In this document: positions 52,087 through 62,086 of the stretch, piece after piece | Numbering within the stretch: position 1 is the stretch's first letter | Layout of the letters: each line of letters starts with the position of its first letter | Assembly (NCBI RefSeq): GCF_012933545.1 | Contig: NZ_JAADJU010000013.1 | Location: 1 to 64,000, forward strand | Length of the DNA: 64,000 nt | Source of the DNA: Rouxiella aceris | Lineage (GTDB): Bacteria > Pseudomonadota > Gammaproteobacteria > Enterobacterales > Enterobacteriaceae | Direction: 5' to 3' | Notes under the pieces: generated by a model | The model's input: the letters and a program-made list of their open reading frames with translations, nothing else | What the model was told of the DNA's origin: nothing | Database searches by the model: none | Made by a program: the position numbers and the translations under genes

Positions 52087-53390
52087 TGAGCACACTCAGT
52101 GAGTCATTGTTTAGCGTAATTGAAAATAAAATCAGCCCGGTCGCGGCAAAACTTTCAAGTCAACGCCATGTAGTGGCAATCAAAGATGGTTTTATCTCTT
52201 CGATGCCTTTTTTAATTGTCGGTTCATTTATGTTGTTATTTGCCCACCCGCCATTTGGCGCCGATAGCCAATGGGGTTTTGCTCAGTGGTGGCTGGGCAT
52301 GGTGGCACGTTATTCTGATCAGATTATGATGCCCTATAATATGACCATGGGCATTATGGCGGTGTATATTGCCGCCGCCATTGCTTATAACCTGGCGCAA
52401 AGTTACAAAATGAATGGCTTTATGGCCGCGTCACTGTCGTTAATGTCGTTTCTGGTGGTGGCTTCGCCGCAAAGCCATGGCGCGCTGCCGGTAGGTTCGT
52501 TAGGCGGGGAGGGGATCTTTACCGCCATTCTGGTTAGCCTCTATGCCACCGAATTAATGCATGTGCTGCAAAAATACCATATCGGTTTTAAATTGCCTGA
52601 GCAGGTGCCGCCCAAAATCAGGCAGTCCTTTGATTTACTGATCCCGATACTGGCAATTTTTATTACGCTTTTTCCTTTAAGTCTGTTTATTCAGCATCAG
52701 TTTGGCATGCTATTGCCGCAGGCGATTATGTCGATTTTTGCCCCGATTATTTCTGCCTCGGATTCGTTACCGGCCATTCTTATTGCCGTGCTGCTTTGTC
52801 ATTTGCTGTGGTTTGCCGGTATTCACGGTGCGGTCATTGTCGGCGGTATTTTGCAGGCGTTCTGGTTGACCAACCTTGGCATCAATCAGCAGGAACTGAA
52901 TGCCGGTCAGCCACTGACCCAGGTGTTTATCGAGCCATTCTGGCAATTCTTTATTGTGATCGGCGGCTCAGGCTCCACCATGGGGCTGGTATTCCTCTAT
53001 CTGCGCAGCCGTTCGGCCCATTTGCGTTCGATTGGCAAATTGGGGTTGGTGCCCAGCATGTTCAATATTAATGAACCGGTAATATTTGGTTCACCGGTGG
53101 TAATGAATCCGCTGCTGTTTATTCCTTTTATTACCGCGCCGCTGGTCAACGCCATTATCGCCTACATCGCCACCCGAACCAGCCTGGTGAACCATGTGGT
53201 TTCGCTTGCACCCTGGACGACGCCAGGACCAATTGGTGCCGCCTGGTCAACCGGCTGGGATTTCCGCGCCATTATTCTGGTAGCTGTGCTGATTTGCGTC
53301 TCAACGCTGATCTATTATCCGTTTTTCAAAATATATGAAAAACAATTACTTGAACAAGAAGAACCCAGTTTGCAACCGGTGGAGAACTGA
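52086..53390 (+). CDS. PTS lactose/cellobiose family IIC permease
   Basis: A 434-aa inner-membrane sugar channel. Characteristic motifs are AIKDGFISSMPFLIVGSFML, LLWFAGIHGAVIVGG, FNINEPVIFGSPVVMNPLLF and a late LAPWTTPGPIGAAWSTGWD. The substrate is likely cellobiose or another aryl/beta-glucoside, given the GH1 enzymes downstream. Confidence 0.92.
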   Translation: MSTLSESLFSVIENKISPVAAKLSSQRHVVAIKDGFISSMPFLIVGSFMLLFAHPPFGADSQWGFAQWWLGMVARYSDQIMMPYNMTMGIMAVYIAAAIAYNLAQSYKMNGFMAASLSLMSFLVVASPQSHGALPVGSLGGEGIFTAILVSLYATELMHVLQKYHIGFKLPEQVPPKIRQSFDLLIPILAIFITLFPLSLFIQHQFGMLLPQAIMSIFAPIISASDSLPAILIAVLLCHLLWFAGIHGAVIVGGILQAFWLTNLGINQQELNAGQPLTQVFIEPFWQFFIVIGGSGSTMGLVFLYLRSRSAHLRSIGKLGLVPSMFNINEPVIFGSPVVMNPLLFIPFITAPLVNAIIAYIATRTSLVNHVVSLAPWTTPGPIGAAWSTGWDFRAIILVAVLICVSTLIYYPFFKIYEKQLLEQEEPSLQPVEN

Positions 53391-53392
53391 TT

Positions 53393-53713
53393 ATGGAACT
53401 TGAAAACATCATTATGGAATTGATCATCCACGCGGGAGAATCGCGCTCTTTCTCCATGGAATCGCTGCGCGCCGCCCGGGCCTATGACTGGCCGCTGGCT
53501 GAGCAACACCTGGCGGCTGCCAAAACGGCCGCCCGTGAAGCACATCTGATCCAAACACAACTGATCGGTGCCGATGAGGGCGTCGGCAATATCCCGGTAA
53601 GTTTGATCCTGGTCCACGCGCAAGATCACCTGATGAACGCCATGCTTTGCCGTGAACTGGTTGAAGAAATTATTTATTTACACCGTGAGATTTCAGTGTT
53701 GAAAAATCGCTGA
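53393..53713 (+). CDS. PTS lactose/cellobiose family IIA component
   Basis: A 106-aa helical IIA protein. H75 in VHAQDHLMNA is the phospho-acceptor, and IIHAGESRSFSMESLRAAR is the N-terminal family motif. It completes a IIB-IIC-IIA set, with HPr expected to be encoded elsewhere. It lies 2 nt after IIC and 14 nt before the first hydrolase. Confidence 0.92.
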   Translation: MELENIIMELIIHAGESRSFSMESLRAARAYDWPLAEQHLAAAKTAAREAHLIQTQLIGADEGVGNIPVSLILVHAQDHLMNAMLCRELVEEIIYLHREISVLKNR

Positions 53714-53727
53714 ACCAGGAGGGAACC

Positions 53728-55167
53728 ATGCAACATCAACAGCTCACCCCTTTCCCACAGGGCTTTATGTGGGGGGCTTCTACTTCGGCTTACCAGGTCG
53801 AGGGCGCGTGGAACGAAGAGGGCAAAGGCCCTTCAGTGATCGACCATGCCGTTTTTAACGCAGAGTTAAGTGATTTTAAAGTAACCAGCGATCACTATCA
53901 TCATCTGCAAGAAGACATCGCCCTGTTTGCTGAACTGGGGCTGAAAACTTACCGTTTTTCCATTTCATGGGCGCGGTTGTTTCCCGAGGGGACAGGAGAG
54001 ATCAATCCTCTGGGCGTCGCCTTTTACCAGCGTCTGATTGATTTGCTGGGGCAGTATCATATTGAGCCGTTGGTCACGCTATACCACTTTGATTTGCCAT
54101 GGGCTTTACAGCAACAGGGAGGGTGGTCCAACCCCGAGACTATTGCTGCTTTTGAGGAGTATGCCCGCACGGCATTCAGGCTTTATGGCGATCGGGTCAA
54201 GTATTGGCTGACCATCAACGAACAAAATATGATGATCCTTAAAGGAGAGGTGATTGGCACCTTGCCGGCGGATACGCCGGACCCACAAAGGGCGCTGTAT
54301 CAGCAAAATCACCATATGATGTTGGCACAGGCACGGGCAATGATTGCCTGTCATCAGATGTTGCCGACCGCCAAAATTGGCCCCGCACCCAATATTTCCT
54401 GTATCTATCCGGCCACTTCCCGTCCGGAAGATGTACTGGCGGCCAATAATTTTAGCGCTATCCGTAACTGGTTGTATCTCGACCTTGCCTGTTTTGGTCG
54501 CTACAACGCCACCGCCTGGAGCTTTCTTAAAGAGAAAGGCTATCTGCCACAGATCACCGACGACGAGATGGCGTTATTGCGCCAGGGCAAGCCTGATTTC
54601 ATTGCTTTTAATTATTACGCTTCAGCGACGGTGGGTGCAGATAGCGCCAAAGATAAGCCGGAGTCCGGGGCGGCGAACAGGGCGGTCGATCAGCAAATGG
54701 CCGGCATCGATCGCAGTGTTTATGTGGGGGTTGATAACCCCTATCTGCAGAAAAATCAATTTAACTGGTATATCGATCCGCTGGGTTTTCGCATCACCGC
54801 GCGCGAAATCTACGAACGTTACCGCCTGCCGTTGATCGTTACCGAAAACGGTCTTGGAGCGTTCGATGAACTGGCATCGGGCAATAAGATTTATGACGAT
54901 TACCGCATCGAATATTTGCGTTGTCACCTGGAACAACTGCAACAAGCCATCAGTGACGGCGTAGAGGTGATGGGCTATTGCCCGTGGTCAGCCATTGATT
55001 TGGTCAGTACCCATCAGGGAATTGGCAAACGTTATGGTTTTATTTATGTCAACCGTGACGAAAAAGACCTGAAGGATCTGGCGCGTTTTAAAAAGAAAAG
55101 TTTTTTCTGGTACCAGCAGGTGATCCGCAGTAATGGCGAGGATCTGCACTACCAGGTTGAATACTGA
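53728..55167 (+). CDS. 6-phospho-beta-glucosidase, glycoside hydrolase family 1 (first)
   Basis: A 479-aa GH1 enzyme. The N-terminal signature FMWGASTSAYQVEGAW, acid/base Glu in LTINEQN and nucleophile Glu in IVTENGLG are intact. The phosphate-binding end [19 protein letters not shown], followed by ARFKKKSFFWYQQVI, is typical of 6-phospho-beta-glucosidases. It cleaves the phosphorylated disaccharide delivered by the PTS. GGAGGGA precedes the ATG. Confidence 0.92.
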   Translation: MQHQQLTPFPQGFMWGASTSAYQVEGAWNEEGKGPSVIDHAVFNAELSDFKVTSDHYHHLQEDIALFAELGLKTYRFSISWARLFPEGTGEINPLGVAFYQRLIDLLGQYHIEPLVTLYHFDLPWALQQQGGWSNPETIAAFEEYARTAFRLYGDRVKYWLTINEQNMMILKGEVIGTLPADTPDPQRALYQQNHHMMLAQARAMIACHQMLPTAKIGPAPNISCIYPATSRPEDVLAANNFSAIRNWLYLDLACFGRYNATAWSFLKEKGYLPQITDDEMALLRQGKPDFIAFNYYASATVGADSAKDKPESGAANRAVDQQMAGIDRSVYVGVDNPYLQKNQFNWYIDPLGFRITAREIYERYRLPLIVTENGLGAFDELASGNKIYDDYRIEYLRCHLEQLQQAISDGVEVMGYCPWSAIDLVSTHQGIGKRYGFIYVNRDEKDLKDLARFKKKSFFWYQQVIRSNGEDLHYQVEY

Positions 55168-55201
55168 ATCAGATAACCCGTATGTTTTTTTAGCACAGTA
55201 A

Positions 55202-56647
<1,446 letters not shown>

Positions 56648-56680
56648 GTAATAAGTTTCGATCCGTAATTACTCTACTGA

Positions 56681-56716
56681 TAATCCGTTGCTAAAATAGC
56701 CACGGATTATTTTTTT
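56681..56716 (+). terminator. Terminator after the beta-glucoside operon
   Basis: An 8-bp stem TAATCCGT / ACGGATTA, then a mismatch, then GCTA / TAGC around an AAA loop, followed by a T-run. Lies 34 bp after the second hydrolase stop. Confidence 0.82.
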
Positions 56717-56952
56717 CGCTCGACACCTGGTTTAACTCATTGATATACCTTGCCTGACGATATAACCGCCAATGCGGTTGTGTGGTTATCTATTGCTCCC
56801 CGGTCAACAACACGGGAACGGCCCTCTATAATTTGCCACCAAAAATTAAATGGACTTTTGTCGCATAAAGAGAAGGCGTCTCGCCCGGAGCCGGTTTTTT
56901 GTTTGGCATATAAGACCGCAGGCACAATTAATCAGGCTGACGAGGGCATAAA
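56717..56952. other. Intergenic leader of the giant protein gene
   Basis: A 236-bp region with no convincing gene. Both strands have an open frame of about 60 codons here, but neither has a ribosome-binding site or a recognised product. A small hairpin AACCGC-CAAT-GCGGTT lies at 56764-56779. The start of the giant gene is preceded by GAGGG. Confidence 0.45.
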
Positions 56953-59900
56953 ATGAATATTACCGGCAGGAATCAATTTGATGCACCGAACGTAAAGAGC
57001 AGTCTCATGGAGAAAAAAATCCCGACGCATAATACCTGGCGATTCGGGCAGCGCAGTGCACCTGTGCTACGGGCAAACAATGGTCTCATCCTGGCAGACA
57101 AAGCCTGTCACTTACCGAGCATGCAGAAAACCGGCAATCTACTGAGAAAAAAAACGGTTTTATCCCGGCGACCCAGGGAGGCAATGGCACAGGATGGCCC
57201 ACTGGCCGAGCGCGCAGGGATCAAATTCACTTCCGAGATTAATAAAGCCTCGCTGTGGTCGGAACATATTAACAGTCTGGGCAATCTGGTTAAGCAACAT
57301 AGTGCGACTTTAGGCAAGGGAATAAGAGCCTATCTGCAACTTGCCACCAGTGCCGATAGTACGCGTGAAGATGGTATGGATTTACAGGCGTTAACCCCGC
57401 AGTTAACCCTCGACCGTCAGGACATTCTGGCCTGTATTAATCGCATTATCAGCAATGAGTCGGAACTCAATAGCAAGGAAATGCGTTTTTTTTTAAAGCA
57501 GTTGTTAGAGGGCAAACTGGAGGGGGAGTTCAAACGGCTGTTAGGATTGCAAGACCGGAGTGAGGCGTTGATTGAGATTATTATGGCGCTGCCTGACCGA
57601 GAAAATCTGGTTATCAATCTGCTGGCCGATCTGTTTGATCAGGCGCTGTCCGCCACAACTCCGCTTGAACATCTGATATTGGACGAAACCGCCGATTGGG
57701 TGCAGGGCAATGGTTGGCCATCACCCTCCCTGGCCAGCCTTAAAGGCAAGCAGTGGAGTGAAATGCTTAGCCAGCGTGTATTATCGCGTTATTCACTCTG
57801 GGATTTTGCTGAGGAATCAGCGGCTAAGCAAATTATCAAGGTTAAATTAAAAAATCTGTTCCCCATTGCCAACGACGTTGACCGACTAACGGACGTCGTT
57901 CGGTCACTCCCCCTCGCCAGCGAATTAGCCACGCTCTACAACATCGGCGCTGCTTGTATTCCGGTAGGAACACATAAGAAATATTGGTCAGGGTCGTTTG
58001 CTTTGGCCGGGGCCGATTTCATCCGGCACTACCAGGCATCCAACAGTCAGATTGTCGATCAAATGCTGGTACAGCTTGCCGGGCGACGATCTTCTGACTC
58101 ACCAAGACGATTAACTTTATTAGCCCAAATAAAGCAGGGTTATGGCCGATTGCATGACTACGTCGACACCCGCATGCAGGAGGCGCTGCGTTACTCCCGT
58201 GCGGTCAGCAACATCAATACTTTTTTGCAGCAGAACGCAAAAGAACCGCTGGCAGATTCAGAAGATCTCAATCGCTTAAGCGAATTGTTAACAAAAAAGG
58301 CTGAGGCTGAAAATGCACTTTATCATATGGCTTTCGATCATCTACCCGTGGAGGATCGAAAGCTTTTGAGCCAGGCTATCAAGGAAAAACGCGTCACCGT
58401 AAACCGTTTTTCGCTGGTATCAAAAGAGACCAGCGCAGAAAACCTGACTATGACGTCACTGGGTTATCTTATTAAGGTGTTGCCTGCCGCCGGGGAGCTT
58501 TCACCTGGCATGCAGCCGCAATATCTGCTGGCTATCAGCTATGCAGCAGCGGCATTTCCTCCGGTGCAAATGCTAGGTGTCGATCCTGTCAGCGCTACCG
58601 ATGATACACAGCGACAGAGCCAAACTGAAAAAGTGTTGGTGCTTGATCCTGACGTGCTTAAGCAATACCGACTGCAAGAAACCCCTCTGTTATCTGCATT
58701 TTCCACCATAGATAACGAGACGGATTTTATTAAGACGCTGGTCGCTGAAGACCCGATTAATTTTAAAATCGCCAGCCATACCAGCCGCGTAGCCGATGAC
58801 GATGTTCCGTCGCAAGGCGTTAAGCTAAGTGATTTTTTAAAGGAATTGGGCAGTCAACTGGTCTCCATGACCCCGTTAGTCTGCCTTGAAGCGATATGGG
58901 ATTTAGTGAAAACCGGCGGTGCGACCAGCGAAGAACAATTAAAACAGCGACTGCAAGAGGTGGGCTCTGATTCGCTGGGCTGTTTCCTTTCTTTATTAGG
59001 AGGCCTTAAAGCTGAGGTCACCGCCGGCAAATTTATTGAGCGCCAGGTGACATCACTGGTGGCAAAACAATTCAAGGGTTGGATATCCGCTGATGCAAAA
59101 GAACGATTATCGTCAGAGGATAGCAATATTGGCCGTGATGCCTGGCTGAAAAATGCCATAGAGAATATTTATTATAAAAACTCGGAGCCTCAGCCACAGC
59201 CGCGACTCCGTTTGTTGCCTTTAGCCAGGCCAACCTACCGTCTGCAAGAGTTTACAGGGAGAGTCCCGACAGGAATGTCGCTCGCTTTGCCGGGAAAACT
59301 GGTCATAGAGTTTGCACCCAACTCGGGCGAACGGCAGGTGAGGGCAGGTGAGTATGCCACGCGTCTTGGCGAGAATAAATTTTCTGAACTCACTAATACT
59401 GAAGGTTTCTATCAACAGGAAATGGTGCGGGGAAAAGTCATCGAAAAGGCCCTTGCCAGCTATCTGCAGGGGGATATCCCTTATAGTCAATTGCGGCACG
59501 CGGCGGTGCTGCAAAAGCATTTTAATTTTATTACGGCTTATGCCGAATACCCTTCGGTTACCAGTTTACGAGGGTTACCGGATCATACTGCCTTTTCACC
59601 AGGTAAACAGATTATTTACGAGTCAGGAAAAACCTATATTCCTGTTGGGGATAAGTACTTTCGCTGTGAGATTGTCAATGGTGAAGGCTGGCGGGTGTTT
59701 AAAATTATTGGCAATAAAAATATGCCTGAGGATTTACAGTTTAATATTTATGAGTCAAGTGGAGGTTTTTATTTTGTAAAATCGGATAATGCCAATAAAC
59801 TTGTTGCTGATGAAGGGGCGCAATCATTGCCACATCGTGGTGATGGTCCGGAAAAATTTATCAATACATCGGGGGACATGGTCTTTCAGGGACTCTATGC

Positions 59901-61905
59901 TGTTAATAACAAAAGCAAAGATTATATTTTGGCGCTAACTTCTCCCGCTGACAATAAAATACACTACCGACATATGGGACGCGATGGTAAATTTTGGCCT
60001 TTATCTTCGGAGGATAAGCTATTTATGCAGTCATCCGGACAGCATGATCATTATGATGGTGTTTCACTTACAAAGGTAGAAAACAGTAACTTATTCAAAA
60101 GCGAGATCCACAATAAACTGTTAGCCGTTGATCGTCAGTTGATTGACCATAATTTTGCTGATGAAATTATTAATGCTTACTCAATTCTTGATGGCAAAAA
60201 TGAACCGGAAGTATTAAAACATTTCGCCGAACCTCATTTAGGCCGCGGTGGTTATCGCTGGCGTGATAAGGATTTTTCTACGTTAACCGAAACCCCAATG
60301 TCATATGCGCAAGTAATGGGGATTCGCAAGTTTTTTGGCAATATTATTAATGGAAAAATATTCACCATTGAAGAACCCTCGTTAGCCGATGTGGCCACTT
60401 TTTTCCGTAAGATAGGTTATCAATTGTCACAGTCTGCTTCCGGTTCAGAGCTTTATCGTATGTTTGGTGATAGAGGAAAGGAAGTCGAAAAAAATAAAGT
60501 TCAGTCTTATATCGATGAGTTACATTGGCTGGGAAATCTGGCTGAGAGGGCGCATCGCCTGGTGGCAAAGCGCCAAAAGATAAAAATTCTGGAAGAGGCA
60601 CAGCGCGAGGTTATAGAAAATAAAAAAAAGGCTGAGCTTACACCTGGCAGCTATTTTTATAATACACTTCTTAAGTTAACAGAAAGTTTTGATCCTACAA
60701 TAGAAGAAACCGAAAACTGGACCTATAAGAAAGTTGACCATGATAGTGCCACAGAGACGAGTGCATATCACCGATTGCTGAGTGAATTTAAATCAGCGAG
60801 TAATACAATTTGCGATATGCTAAAGATCATTGGCAAGGATTGGGCGGGTGATGATCCACGTTGGGAACACTTTAAAACCTACTTTAATATTGACCCTGAT
60901 TTACTGACTAAAAAAGAAAGGGAACGTTTTAGCGCCATCATGGCAAAACTCTATGATAAATTTGATTCCGATTCTGTTTATAAAAATATTGTCCTCTTAA
61001 AGCCTGTACATGATAAACAGGGGCGACGTTTTATTGAACCAGATAATAAAAATGCTCCTCTTGGTATTGCGATGGATGCCGAGTCTTACACTTATAAAAA
61101 GGGTAAAGGCGCCAAGCGGGTATTCTATAATTTGGCCATCGATCCGCTAAGTGACCAGGCCCACAAGCGCACCGTATTATTGCATGAAGTCGCTCATCAG
61201 GTGGGGGCCAGCGGTCATGATGAAATTTACTATGGTTTCTTTCGGGGCGGAATGCGGGTAGGGGAACCATCACGGGTCGCCGAGAATTTTACCAAAATTC
61301 AGCAGTCACCCTATATTGCCTATGGTATGGCCTGTAACGATCTGAATTTTGCGACATCCTTGCAAAACCGATTACATTATGTCCAAGATAAAGGTATTGA
61401 TTTTGATAGTACTTTTTGGCATTCGAAAGAGGTAGCAACCTACCAGTTCCTTGACTTCGGTTCGCAAAACGTGCAGTTGCGTAATAGCCCGGCAGTATTG
61501 GACTTTTTTAAAAAACTCTATGAACCACAAAATGTGAGATTAAGATGGCATATTATGGCCGGGCCGCACCCTGATGCCTTGGTGGGTTTTGTTTACTATA
61601 TGTATGGAAAACTAAAACAGTCAACAGCGCCGGAACCTCAGCCGTCAAGTTCTCAAACACGTGATAAACGTAGTCAATCACTAGAAAATAAATTGCTGCC
61701 GCCTCTTTTGCTGCGGCAAGTTGCACGTCAATCTATTTCCGCGGTTAATCTTATACCGCCATCTACCAGTAATCCTTCACTTTCACCGCAAATAAATTCG
61801 CCGCAGGAGCAACAGCAAACGGAGGATAATGACTATAAAATTAGCACTGAGGCTGTGTATGTGCGGACTTATTTCCTGGCGGATCAAGATCAGAAAGTGA
61901 GTTGA
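56953..61905 (+). CDS. Giant toxin/effector-like protein with zinc-protease motif
   Basis: A 1650-aa protein without a Sec signal. Residues ~1-95 look disordered and basic. About 100-780 is a helical region shared with the next gene (SADSTREDGMDLQ, KEMRFFLKQLLEG, TMTSLGYLIKVLP, SDFLKELGSQLVSMTPLVCL). Residues ~880-930 hold a YIPVGDKYF...GWRVFKI beta module of the kind seen in very large toxins. A zincin motif HEVAHQ (H1411, E1412, H1415) is followed by VGASGHDEIYYG. The disordered Pro/Ser/Gln tail (from ~1548) contains R-D-K-R at 1570-1573. The central DNA (about 59520-61130) is clearly AT-richer than the ends. It recalls dermonecrotic/M91-like large proteins of Pseudomonas and insect-associated bacteria. 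Secretion route and target are unknown. Confidence 0.65.
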   Translation: MNITGRNQFDAPNVKSSLMEKKIPTHNTWRFGQRSAPVLRANNGLILADKACHLPSMQKTGNLLRKKTVLSRRPREAMAQDGPLAERAGIKFTSEINKASLWSEHINSLGNLVKQHSATLGKGIRAYLQLATSADSTREDGMDLQALTPQLTLDRQDILACINRIISNESELNSKEMRFFLKQLLEGKLEGEFKRLLGLQDRSEALIEIIMALPDRENLVINLLADLFDQALSATTPLEHLILDETADWVQGNGWPSPSLASLKGKQWSEMLSQRVLSRYSLWDFAEESAAKQIIKVKLKNLFPIANDVDRLTDVVRSLPLASELATLYNIGAACIPVGTHKKYWSGSFALAGADFIRHYQASNSQIVDQMLVQLAGRRSSDSPRRLTLLAQIKQGYGRLHDYVDTRMQEALRYSRAVSNINTFLQQNAKEPLADSEDLNRLSELLTKKAEAENALYHMAFDHLPVEDRKLLSQAIKEKRVTVNRFSLVSKETSAENLTMTSLGYLIKVLPAAGELSPGMQPQYLLAISYAAAAFPPVQMLGVDPVSATDDTQRQSQTEKVLVLDPDVLKQYRLQETPLLSAFSTIDNETDFIKTLVAEDPINFKIASHTSRVADDDVPSQGVKLSDFLKELGSQLVSMTPLVCLEAIWDLVKTGGATSEEQLKQRLQEVGSDSLGCFLSLLGGLKAEVTAGKFIERQVTSLVAKQFKGWISADAKERLSSEDSNIGRDAWLKNAIENIYYKNSEPQPQPRLRLLPLARPTYRLQEFTGRVPTGMSLALPGKLVIEFAPNSGERQVRAGEYATRLGENKFSELTNTEGFYQQEMVRGKVIEKALASYLQGDIPYSQLRHAAVLQKHFNFITAYAEYPSVTSLRGLPDHTAFSPGKQIIYESGKTYIPVGDKYFRCEIVNGEGWRVFKIIGNKNMPEDLQFNIYESSGGFYFVKSDNANKLVADEGAQSLPHRGDGPEKFINTSGDMVFQGLYAVNNKSKDYILALTSPADNKIHYRHMGRDGKFWPLSSEDKLFMQSSGQHDHYDGVSLTKVENSNLFKSEIHNKLLAVDRQLIDHNFADEIINAYSILDGKNEPEVLKHFAEPHLGRGGYRWRDKDFSTLTETPMSYAQVMGIRKFFGNIINGKIFTIEEPSLADVATFFRKIGYQLSQSASGSELYRMFGDRGKEVEKNKVQSYIDELHWLGNLAERAHRLVAKRQKIKILEEAQREVIENKKKAELTPGSYFYNTLLKLTESFDPTIEETENWTYKKVDHDSATETSAYHRLLSEFKSASNTICDMLKIIGKDWAGDDPRWEHFKTYFNIDPDLLTKKERERFSAIMAKLYDKFDSDSVYKNIVLLKPVHDKQGRRFIEPDNKNAPLGIAMDAESYTYKKGKGAKRVFYNLAIDPLSDQAHKRTVLLHEVAHQVGASGHDEIYYGFFRGGMRVGEPSRVAENFTKIQQSPYIAYGMACNDLNFATSLQNRLHYVQDKGIDFDSTFWHSKEVATYQFLDFGSQNVQLRNSPAVLDFFKKLYEPQNVRLRWHIMAGPHPDALVGFVYYMYGKLKQSTAPEPQPSSSQTRDKRSQSLENKLLPPLLLRQVARQSISAVNLIPPSTSNPSLSPQINSPQEQQQTEDNDYKISTEAVYVRTYFLADQDQKVS

Positions 61906-62086
61906 TTTTATAGAGTAAAAAGGATTAGCCCAGTAAATAAGATCCTATGGCAGCAATAATACACTCTTGTGATAAAGCACTATTGTTGCGTTCCTTTATT
62001 TCTTATTTGGTTTTACCCTTATTTAAAGCGCCAATTTTTGTTGCAGGCGCTGGCTTGATAGAATTTAAATCACCAAGGAGAATATC

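Noticed and set aside
56750-56956. A 68-codon frame overlapping the giant gene start by ATGA
   Set aside because: It begins with TTG without a ribosome-binding site, has no recognised domain, and the opposite strand is equally open. The overlap alone is not enough evidence for a coupled gene.
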